Shown: piece by piece, positions 5,839-12,231 of the stretch
Layout: every line of letters starts with the position of its first letter
Position numbering within the stretch: the first letter of the stretch is position 1
Assembly: GCA_051876105.1 (NCBI GenBank)
Contig: JBJEHN010000150.1
Span: 1 to 12,231 of the forward strand
Reading direction: 5' to 3'
Length of the DNA: 12,231 bases
Source: W2P13-069 sp051876105
GTDB lineage: Bacteria; Actinomycetota; Coriobacteriia; Coriobacteriales; QAMH01
The notes under the pieces: generated by a model
Database searches by the model: none
The model's input: the letters and a program-made list of their open reading frames with translations, nothing else
Told to the model about the DNA's origin: nothing
Made by a program: the position numbers and the translations under genes

Positions 5839-7313
5839 TAGCGGGCACCTCCTTCAAGGGGGGCGATACGGCCCCTCATGTCGCAGCAGGACTCCAGGGC
5901 AGCGCCCACGCGGAGGATGATCTCGTCGCGGAACTGCGGGCCGATGATCTGCAGGCCGATGGGCATGCCCGTCTGCGCGCCAAAGCCCACCGGCAGGCTC
6001 ATGCCGCCGTTGCCGGCGATGTTGAGGCTGATGGTGAAGATGTCGGAGAGGTACATGGCCGCAGGGTCGGTCATCTCGCCGGACTTGAAGGCAACCTGCG
6101 GGGCAGAGGGCATGATGATGGCGTCAACCGTGTTGAACGCCTTGACGTAGTCCTGCGTGATGAGGGTCCTCACCTGCTGGGCGCGGTAGTAGTACTCGTC
6201 GTACACACCGCTTGCCAGCAGGTGGCCGCCGAGCATGATGCGGCGCTTGGCCTCGGCGCCAAAGCCCTCTGCACGGGAGGCCTCGTAGCGCTCGCCCAGG
6301 TCGCGCCCCGCACCCACGTGGCCGTAGCGCACGGAGTCGAAGCGCGAGAGGTTGGAGAAGGCCTCGCACGGGGCGATGACGTAGTAGGCGCTGATGGCGG
6401 CCGCCGCATGGGGCAGCTCGACCTCGACGATCTGGGCCCCCAGGCCCTCGAGGTCCTTGCACGCCTTGGCGTAGGCGTCCTTGACCTCAGCGGAGAGGCC
6501 ACCCATTTCCATGAAGGCGGGGACGACGCCGATCTTCATGCCCTCGACGCCATAGCCCAGGTTGGCGGTGAAGTCCACACTACACTCCTGGCTCGTGCAG
6601 TCGAGCGGGTCGCGCCCGCAGATCGCGTTGAGCGTGTAGGCCGCGTCTTCGACGGAGCGGGCGAAGGGACCCACCTGGTCGAGCGAGGAGCCGAAGGCGA
6701 CCACGCCGTAGCGGCTCACCACGCCGTAGGTGGGCTTGAGGCCCACAACACCGCAGAAGCTGGCCGGCTGGCGGATGGAGCCGCCTGTGTCTGAGCCCAG
6801 GGTGACGGTTGCCATGCCGGCGGCGACGGCGGCAGCGGAGCCGCCGGAGGAGCCGCCCGGCACGCGGCCGAGGTCCCAGGGGTTGGAGGTCTTGCCGAAG
6901 TAGGAGCTCTCGGTCGTGGAGCCGAAGGCGAACTCGTCCATGTTCGTCTTGCCCAGCGGGATGGCGCCGGCGGCTACGGCCTTGGCAACGCAGGTTGCGT
7001 CGTAGGGGCTCACATAGCTCTCGAGCATCTTGGAGGCGCAGGTGGTGTGGGTGCCCACCTGGTTCATGTTGTCCTTGAAGGCGGCGGGCACGCCGGCGAG
7101 GATGCCGAGGGCCTCCCCCGCTGCCACGGCTGCGTCGATCTTGGCAGCCTGCGCGTAGGCGAGCTCCGGTGTGAGCTCGAGGAAGGCGTGCACGTCCTTA
7201 TCGCGCTGCTCGATGACAGCGTAGGCCGCGTCTGTGAGCTCCTTTGCGCTGAACTCCTTGGCGCGCAGGCCCTCGTTGATCTTGCGCACGCCCATGGTCT
7301 GGAAGTCTGCCAC
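5838..7313 (-). CDS. gatA: Asp/Glu-tRNA amidotransferase subunit A
   Basis: A 491-residue glutaminase subunit of GatCAB. It releases ammonia from glutamine and channels it to GatB. The amidase-signature triad is intact: Lys80 in AAFKDN, cis-Ser155 in PGGSSGGS and nucleophile Ser179 in SDTGGSIRQPA. The length is normal for the family. The start is GTG 7311-7313, which shares one base with the gatC stop (TAGTG), with a purine-rich GGAGAGGGGG site in the gatC tail. The one-base overlaps on both sides support equal production of the three subunits. I see no missing residues or frame problems. Confidence 0.97.
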   Translation of the reverse strand: MADFQTMGVRKINEGLRAKEFSAKELTDAAYAVIEQRDKDVHAFLELTPELAYAQAAKIDAAVAAGEALGILAGVPAAFKDNMNQVGTHTTCASKMLESYVSPYDATCVAKAVAAGAIPLGKTNMDEFAFGSTTESSYFGKTSNPWDLGRVPGGSSGGSAAAVAAGMATVTLGSDTGGSIRQPASFCGVVGLKPTYGVVSRYGVVAFGSSLDQVGPFARSVEDAAYTLNAICGRDPLDCTSQECSVDFTANLGYGVEGMKIGVVPAFMEMGGLSAEVKDAYAKACKDLEGLGAQIVEVELPHAAAAISAYYVIAPCEAFSNLSRFDSVRYGHVGAGRDLGERYEASRAEGFGAEAKRRIMLGGHLLASGVYDEYYYRAQQVRTLITQDYVKAFNTVDAIIMPSAPQVAFKSGEMTDPAAMYLSDIFTISLNIAGNGGMSLPVGFGAQTGMPIGLQIIGPQFRDEIILRVGAALESCCDMRGRIAPLEGGAR

Positions 7314-7621
7314 TAGCGGTCCCCCTCTCCGCCGAGGATGGACGGGATCATGAAGCAGCCGTCCTTGACGGAGCTGCTGTTGGAGAGCGCGACCTCGCGC
7401 GGGAAGGGCGCCCCGATGACGTCCTCGCGCATGACGTTGCTGAGGTCGCCGATGGGATGGAAGGTGGGCTCGACGCCCTCGAGGTCGTACTCGGTGATGG
7501 GCTTGAGGTTGTTGTCGATGATGTTGTTGAGGTCGCGCGTCATGGTGACGACCTCCTCATCGGTGAGCCCGATGCGGACGTACTCCGCAATCGAGCGGAT
7601 GTCTGATTCGGTCAGGGACAT
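7313..7621 (-). CDS. gatC: Asp/Glu-tRNA amidotransferase subunit C
   Basis: A 102-residue small subunit that wraps and stabilises GatA in the heterotrimer. It shows the family pattern: an N-terminal helix with IAEYVRIGLTDEEV, the GVEPTFHP segment, the MREDV motif and the end CFMIPSILGG. The ATG at 7619-7621 directly follows the hom TAA (7622-7624) with no spacer. Its ribosome-binding site GAGGAG (7628-7633) lies inside the last codons of hom, so translation should be coupled to hom. Confidence 0.94.
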   Translation of the reverse strand: MSLTESDIRSIAEYVRIGLTDEEVVTMTRDLNNIIDNNLKPITEYDLEGVEPTFHPIGDLSNVMREDVIGAPFPREVALSNSSSVKDGCFMIPSILGGEGDR

Positions 7622-8908
7622 TTAGTTCTCCTCGATACGGATGAGGGTGCCGATGCTCTGCAGGCAGCTGAGCTGCGAGAGCTTGTTGAGCGCCTGCTGG
7701 ACGCTGGCCTCGCGCGCCGTGTGGGTGACGAAGGTGAGCTCGCAGCTGTCGTCTCCGAGCAGGGACTGGCTCATGGTGCGGATAGAGATGCCGCAGTCGT
7801 CGAAGACCTCGGAGATGGCATGCAGGGTGCCGTGCTGGTCCTTGACCTCCAGGCGGATGTAGTAGCGGCTCTCGAGGTCCTCGATGGGCATGTAGGGCAG
7901 CTTGTAGATGCAGGTGCACGCAAAGCCCACGGGAGAGCCCTCTGCGATGCAGCGGGCGGCGTCGATGATGTTGCCCATGACTGCGCTGGCGGTTGCGCCC
8001 TCGCCAGCGCCCTGGCCGAAGAACATGACGTCGCCGATGGGCTCGCCGGTGATGTAGACGGCGTTGTACACGCCGTTGACGGAGGCCATGGGGTGGGTCT
8101 TGGGCAGCATGGCGGGGTGCACGCGCACGTCGATGCCCTCAGCCGTGCGACGGCCGATGGCGAGCAGCTTGATGACGTAGCCCATGTGGTCGGCGCGCTT
8201 GAAGTCGACGGGGCTGATGGTGCTGATGCCGTTGGTGTAGACGTCGTGCACGTTGACGCGGGAGTTGAAGACCATGGAGCTCAGCAGGGCGATCTTGGCG
8301 GCGGCGTCGTGGCCCTCGACGTCTGCCGTGGGGTCTGCCTCTGCATAACCCAGGCGCTGGGCGTCTGCCAGGACCTCCTGGTAGCTCAGGCCCTCTTCTG
8401 CCATGCGGGTGAGCATGTAGTTGGTGGTGCCGTTGAGGATGCCCATCACGCTGTTGATGCGGTTGCCCACCAGGCTGCGCTTGAGCGGGTCGACGATGGG
8501 GATGCCGCCGCCCACGGCCGCCTCAAACGAGACGCTGCCGTTGCCGCTGTCTGCCAGGTGGAAGATCTCCTCGCCGAACTCGGCCAGCAGGGCCTTGTTG
8601 GCGGTGACGACGTTCTTGCCGGCCTTGAGGGCATCGCGCACGACGTCGCCTGCAAAGCCGGTGCCGCCCACAAGCTCGACCACGATGTCGATCTCAGGGT
8701 CGTCGATGATCTGGCGGTAGTCGTCCACGATGCGCTCCTCGGGCACGCCGAGTGCGGTGATCTTGGACTTGGTGCGCGAGCACACCTTGGAGAGCTCGAT
8801 CTCCGGTCCAAAGCGATCTTGGTAGTTGCTCCCTTCCTTGAAGAGGAGCTTGACCACGCCACCGCCCACGGTGCCGCAGCCGATCAAACCGATCTTGACT
8901 TTGCGCAT
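7622..8908 (-). CDS. hom: Homoserine dehydrogenase
   Basis: A 428-residue enzyme that reduces aspartate-4-semialdehyde to homoserine with NAD(P)H, the branch point to threonine and methionine. The Rossmann motif is GLIGCGTVGGG near the start. VTANKALLAE (102-111, with Lys105) and the signature LGYAEADPTADVEGHDAAAK follow, with catalytic Asp201 and Lys205. A C-terminal ACT domain (from about 350, YYIRLEVKDQHGTLHAISE) should give feedback control by threonine or a related amino acid. I chose ATG 8906-8908 because GGGAGGGA at 8912-8919 precedes it and MRKVKIGLIG is the usual N-terminus. An ATG at 8930-8932 would add eight residues. It lies 54 bases after lysA and abuts gatC. Confidence 0.96.
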   Translation of the reverse strand: MRKVKIGLIGCGTVGGGVVKLLFKEGSNYQDRFGPEIELSKVCSRTKSKITALGVPEERIVDDYRQIIDDPEIDIVVELVGGTGFAGDVVRDALKAGKNVVTANKALLAEFGEEIFHLADSGNGSVSFEAAVGGGIPIVDPLKRSLVGNRINSVMGILNGTTNYMLTRMAEEGLSYQEVLADAQRLGYAEADPTADVEGHDAAAKIALLSSMVFNSRVNVHDVYTNGISTISPVDFKRADHMGYVIKLLAIGRRTAEGIDVRVHPAMLPKTHPMASVNGVYNAVYITGEPIGDVMFFGQGAGEGATASAVMGNIIDAARCIAEGSPVGFACTCIYKLPYMPIEDLESRYYIRLEVKDQHGTLHAISEVFDDCGISIRTMSQSLLGDDSCELTFVTHTAREASVQQALNKLSQLSCLQSIGTLIRIEEN

Positions 8909-8962
8909 GTGTCCCTCCCAGAACTCGTGCATGTGCCAGATTGCCTGCTGTTGCCGGCCCGC

Positions 8963-10315
8963 CTAGAGAACGTCGCGGGCGATGAGGTCCGCGTAGGTCT
9001 CGCGGCGGACCACTAGGCGCGCGGTGCCGTCCTTGACCATGACGATACCAGGGCGCACCTGCTTGTTGTAGTTGGATGCCATCTCGTTGCAGTAAGCGCC
9101 GGTGCCGAGCACGCAGACGTGCTGGCCGGCGGTGCAGGGCTGCAGGCTGCGGTTGCGGACCACGACGTCGCCGCTCTCGCAGTGCTTGCCCACCACGTCG
9201 CAGACCATGCTGCGGGGCTTGCAGGCCTCCTCGACCACGAAGGCCTCGTACTCGGAGCCGTAGATGGCGGTGCGGATGTTGTCGGTCATGCCGCCGTCGA
9301 CGGCCACGTAGGTGATGCCGCCGTTCTCCTTGACGGAGCCCACGGTGTAGAGCGTGACGCCGGCGTTGGCGCTGATGGAGCGGCCGGGCTCCACATAGAT
9401 GTGGGGCAGCGGGTAGTCGATCGCCGCGGCGCACTCCTTGACTGCGGTGGTGGCGACCTCTGCCAGCTCTGCGATGGAGCTGGGCTTGTCTGTGCTGAGG
9501 TACGGGATGCCCAGGCCGCCGCCCAGGTCGAAGATGCGGGCGGTGTAGCCCAGCTCGGTGCGCATCGCGTCCATGAACTCGAACATCACCTTGATGGCCA
9601 CCGGCCAGCAGCTCAGGTCGAAGATCTGCGAGCCGATGTGCATGTGGTAGCCGGCCATATCGAGGTGGGTGTGCTCCAGCGCGAAGGCAGTGGCGGCCTT
9701 GGCGGCGCCGTTGTTGATGTTGAAGCCGAACTTGGAGTCCTCGTTGGCGGTCATGATGTAGTCGAGGGTGTCTGCCTCGACACCCGGGCAGATGCGCAGG
9801 ATGACCTTCTGCTTGATGTCGCGCGCGCGGGCGGCCAGGTTGATGCGCTCGAGCTCCTCGTGCGTGTCGACCACAAAGCAGCTCACGCCGGCATCGATAG
9901 CCTCGTCGATCTCCTGCGGGGTCTTGTTGTTGCCCTGGACGAAGACGCGCTCCATGGGAAAGCCCGCTGCCTGCGCCACGGCGAGCTCGCCACCGCTGGC
10001 GACGTCGATCCCGACGCCCTCCTCGGCCACGATCTTGTCCATGGCCACGCAGCAGAAGCTCTTTGCGGCGTAGATGATGTCGCTTTCGGGGTAGCGGCTG
10101 CGGAACTCGGCGAGGTAGGTGGACAGCTGCTGGCGCAGGGTTGCCTCGTCGTACACGAAGAGAGCGGTGCCATAGTCCTCGATGATCTTCTCAAGGGGCA
10201 CGCCGCCGATCGATACGCTGCCGTCTTCGACTGCGGTGGTGACGGGTGCTACGCCGAGCAGGTCGCTGACGGTGAGGTTGTCGGGCTCGATGGCGGTGCG
10301 TTCGTAATGAGACAT
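8963..10315 (-). CDS. lysA: Diaminopimelate decarboxylase
   Basis: A 450-residue PLP enzyme of the alanine-racemase fold group. It decarboxylates meso-diaminopimelate to L-lysine and CO2, the last step of lysine synthesis. Visible landmarks are PLP-binding Lys85 in YAAKSF, HIGSQ (226-230), the phosphate-binding GGGLG (265-269), EPGR (309-312), the partner-subunit motif CESGD (379-383) and Tyr408 in GAYC. An N-terminal stretch of about 35 residues precedes the catalytic core, so it is slightly longer than many homologues. The start ATG 10313-10315 has AAAGGA at 10327-10332 with an 11-base gap, which is long, so expression may be modest. It follows argS by 26 bases, an argS-lysA order also seen in other actinobacteria. 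Confidence 0.96.
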   Translation of the reverse strand: MSHYERTAIEPDNLTVSDLLGVAPVTTAVEDGSVSIGGVPLEKIIEDYGTALFVYDEATLRQQLSTYLAEFRSRYPESDIIYAAKSFCCVAMDKIVAEEGVGIDVASGGELAVAQAAGFPMERVFVQGNNKTPQEIDEAIDAGVSCFVVDTHEELERINLAARARDIKQKVILRICPGVEADTLDYIMTANEDSKFGFNINNGAAKAATAFALEHTHLDMAGYHMHIGSQIFDLSCWPVAIKVMFEFMDAMRTELGYTARIFDLGGGLGIPYLSTDKPSSIAELAEVATTAVKECAAAIDYPLPHIYVEPGRSISANAGVTLYTVGSVKENGGITYVAVDGGMTDNIRTAIYGSEYEAFVVEEACKPRSMVCDVVGKHCESGDVVVRNRSLQPCTAGQHVCVLGTGAYCNEMASNYNKQVRPGIVMVKDGTARLVVRRETYADLIARDVL

Positions 10316-10341
10316 CGGGGATCAGGTCCTTTCCTGTGGTC

Positions 10342-12099
10342 TTACATGCGTTCCGGCGCGCTCACGCCCAGCAGCGAGAGCGCGTTCTCCAGCACGCGCC
10401 TGGTGGCGTCGCAGACGCAGAGGCGCGCGGTGGTGAGGGCTGCGTCGTCTGTGAGGACGTGGCAGCGGGTGTAGAACTGGTGGAAGCAGGCCGCCAGCTC
10501 CTGGGCGTAGTAGGTGAGGCGGAAGGGCGCGAGGTCGCGGGCGCAGCTTTCGACCAGCTCGCCGAACTCGTCGATCTTGCGGGCCAGGTTGAGCTCTGCT
10601 TCCTCTGTGAGCACGCCGAGCTCGGCGCCTGCCGGGATGAGGCGCTCAGCGGCCTCGTCGGCGTGGATGCCGTCGTGCCCTGCGGCCTTGCGCAGGATCG
10701 AGCAGATGCGCGCATGGGCGTACTGCACGTAGTAGACGGGGTTGCTGGAGTCCTGGCGCTTTGCCTCTGCGATGTCGAAGTCGATGGTCTGATCGGTGGA
10801 GCGCGAGAGCATCAGGTAGCGCGTTGCGTCGGCGCCGACCTCGTCGATGAGCTCCTCGAAGGTGACCATCTCGCCCGTGCGCTTGGACATGCGCACGGCC
10901 TCGCCGTCGCGGAAGAGGTTGACCATCTGGCCGATGATGACCTCGGGCTGGCCGGGGTGGCCGAACACGTGGCCCACGGACTGGATGCGCTTGATGTAGC
11001 CGTGGTGGTCGGCGCCGAGCAGGTCGACGCAGCGCTCATGGCCGCGGTCGAGCTTGTTCTTGTGGTAGGCGATGTCCGGCGCGAAGTAGGTGTAGGTGCC
11101 GTCTGCCTTGACGAGCACACGGTCCTTGTCGTCGCCGAAGTCCGTAGTGCGGAACCAGGTGGCGCCGTCCTTTTCGTAGATATAGCCCAGCTCGTCGAGC
11201 TCCTTGATGGTCTTGGAGATGATGGACTCGCCGTCCTCGCCCTTGGCATGCAGGGTGCGCTCGGAGAACCAGACGTCGAACTCCAGGCCGAAGTCCTCGA
11301 GCACCTTCTTGTTGTGCGAGAGCACAGCGGCGTAGGCCATGTCCATGAAGGCTGCCTCGCGCTCCTCGCTGCTGGCATCGAGCCACTTGAGGCCCTCCTC
11401 GCCGATGATCTTGATGGCGATGTCGATGACATAGGCGCCGGCGTAGCAGTTCTCCGGCAGCTGGGCGCGGTACTCCTCTGTGTTGGCGATGATGTGCTCA
11501 CAGGCCTGCGCAGGGGTCATGCCCTCCCCCATCAAGCGCGCAACCTGCTGGTAGCGGCACGAGACGCTCTGGGCGAAGACGTTCATCTGGTTGCCTGCGT
11601 CGTTGATGTAGAACTCACGCGTGACGTCGAAGCCCGCAAAGTCCAGCACGCGGCAGATGGCGTCTCCCAGAGCAGCCCAGCGGCCGTGGCCCAGGTGCAT
11701 GGGGCCGGTGGGGTTGGCGGAGATGAACTCGATGTCGATCTTGGTGCCGTTGCCCATGGTGCTGCTGCCAAAGCTCCCGCCCTGCTCGCGCACGGCTGCG
11801 AACACGCTCTGCAGCGCCGCGTTGGAGAGGCGCAGGTTGATGAAGCCGGGGCCGGCGACCTCGACGGAGCTGAGGAGCTCGTTGCCCTCGAGGTGCTTGG
11901 CCACGATGTCTGCGATGGCGCGGGGGCTCATGTGCGCCTGTTTGGCGCAGCGCATGGCCACGGTGGTCGCCCAGTCGCCGTTGGACTTGTCACGCGGGCG
12001 CTCCAGCCCGGGGTCAGGGATGGTCTCCAGGGGCAGCTCGCCTGCGCTGACGGCGCCCTCAAGTGCCTTGACTACGATTTCCTCGACCTGCTTGCGCAC
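10342..12099 (-). CDS. argS: Arginyl-tRNA synthetase
   Basis: A 585-residue class I aminoacyl-tRNA synthetase that charges tRNA(Arg). The N-terminal Add-1 domain (about 1-110, which binds the tRNA D-loop) leads to ISANPTGPMHLGHGRW with the HIGH motif as HLGH (135-138). The KMSKS counterpart is MSKR (404-407), and LGADHHGYIKR lies between. The C-terminal anticodon-binding DALR domain ends VLENALSLLGVSAPERM, the usual ending. The frame stays open to the window edge. I chose GTG 12097-12099 because AAAGGAG lies at 12107-12113, seven bases upstream, and VRKQVEEIV fits the family start. The extra upstream residues look non-native. It is the first gene of the argS-lysA-hom-gatCAB train. Confidence 0.95.
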   Translation of the reverse strand: MRKQVEEIVVKALEGAVSAGELPLETIPDPGLERPRDKSNGDWATTVAMRCAKQAHMSPRAIADIVAKHLEGNELLSSVEVAGPGFINLRLSNAALQSVFAAVREQGGSFGSSTMGNGTKIDIEFISANPTGPMHLGHGRWAALGDAICRVLDFAGFDVTREFYINDAGNQMNVFAQSVSCRYQQVARLMGEGMTPAQACEHIIANTEEYRAQLPENCYAGAYVIDIAIKIIGEEGLKWLDASSEEREAAFMDMAYAAVLSHNKKVLEDFGLEFDVWFSERTLHAKGEDGESIISKTIKELDELGYIYEKDGATWFRTTDFGDDKDRVLVKADGTYTYFAPDIAYHKNKLDRGHERCVDLLGADHHGYIKRIQSVGHVFGHPGQPEVIIGQMVNLFRDGEAVRMSKRTGEMVTFEELIDEVGADATRYLMLSRSTDQTIDFDIAEAKRQDSSNPVYYVQYAHARICSILRKAAGHDGIHADEAAERLIPAGAELGVLTEEAELNLARKIDEFGELVESCARDLAPFRLTYYAQELAACFHQFYTRCHVLTDDAALTTARLCVCDATRRVLENALSLLGVSAPERM

Positions 12100-12133
12100 G
12101 GTTCTGGCTCCTTTACTCGGTACTTCTTGTCTA

Positions 12134-12161
12134 GGTATACGAAGTTTCATTTTATACCCAA
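12134..12161 (-). promoter_or_regulatory. AT-rich likely argS operon promoter with inverted repeat
   Basis: The region upstream of argS is AT-rich in an otherwise GC-rich window. On the minus strand TTGGGT (12156-12161) and TATACC (12134-12139) are 16 bp apart, and a second -10-like TATAAA overlaps the first hexamer. GGTATA (12134-12139) and TATACC (12153-12158) form a 6-bp inverted repeat with a 13-base centre, which could be an operator. No T-box or other leader structure is evident before argS. I see nothing definable in 12162-12231. Confidence 0.3.
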
Positions 12162-12231
12162 AGCAGGGGGCCACGAATATGCAAAGAGCTGGGTGGCGTG
12201 CGCACTGGCCCACACATTCTATATACGGCAT

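Noticed and set aside
7721..9016. 431-codon open frame on the plus strand opposite hom
   Set aside because: It is the complementary shadow of hom, with low-complexity HAV/DGV composition. hom itself is intact with its ACT domain.
9119..10474. 451-codon open frame on the plus strand opposite lysA
   Set aside because: It is antisense to a complete lysA with every catalytic motif. It is rich in Val, Ala, Gly, Asp and Leu, the typical shadow of GC-rich codons, and has no recognisable domain.
1..12231. CRISPR arrays, insertion sequences, phage genes or rRNA
   Set aside because: I found no regularly repeated array, transposase or integrase motif, or rRNA-like stretch. The 30-bp period at 2518-2591 is three LexA boxes, not CRISPR repeats.

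Overview
The window is GC-rich, tightly packed bacterial core-genome DNA. A Gram-positive SOS box (CGAAC-N4-GTTCG type), lexA beside nrdR, a complete gatCAB set and an anaerobe-type PflX-like radical SAM protein suggest an anaerobic actinobacterium. My best guess is Coriobacteriia (Collinsella/Olsenella/Atopobium-like). This is inferred from gene content and style, not from a database match.

Layout, left to right. Bases 1-115 hold only inverted repeats. A minus-strand MerR/GyrI-like regulator (116-907) lies behind its own MerR-type promoter, which has a 19-bp spacer filled by a dyad. After a gap come dut (1173-1613), nrdR (1649-2101) and a 91-residue single-pass membrane protein (2171-2446), all on the minus strand. 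That protein gene diverges from lexA (2649-3293, plus). The 202-bp gap between them carries three SOS boxes exactly 30 bp apart, placed on two divergent promoters. From 3398 to the right end is one minus-strand train, in transcription order argS, lysA, hom, gatC, gatA, gatB and a radical SAM gene, with junctions that touch or overlap by one base.

How the parts fit. The lexA / divergent small membrane protein / nrdR order is that of lexA-Rv2719c(ChiZ)-nrdR in mycobacteria and lexA-divS-nrdR in Corynebacterium. The unknown 91-residue protein is therefore a good candidate SOS cell-division inhibitor, although it stops right after its membrane helix and has no LysM domain. NrdR (dNTP supply) and dUTPase (uracil exclusion) lie downstream of it, so DNA damage control and nucleotide-pool control may be linked. 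The long train joins tRNA charging (ArgS, GatCAB) with aspartate-family amino-acid synthesis (LysA, Hom).

The two most notable points are the three-box SOS control region with its small membrane protein, and the radical SAM gene, whose conserved N-terminal cysteine segment is encoded but has an ACG where the start codon should be.
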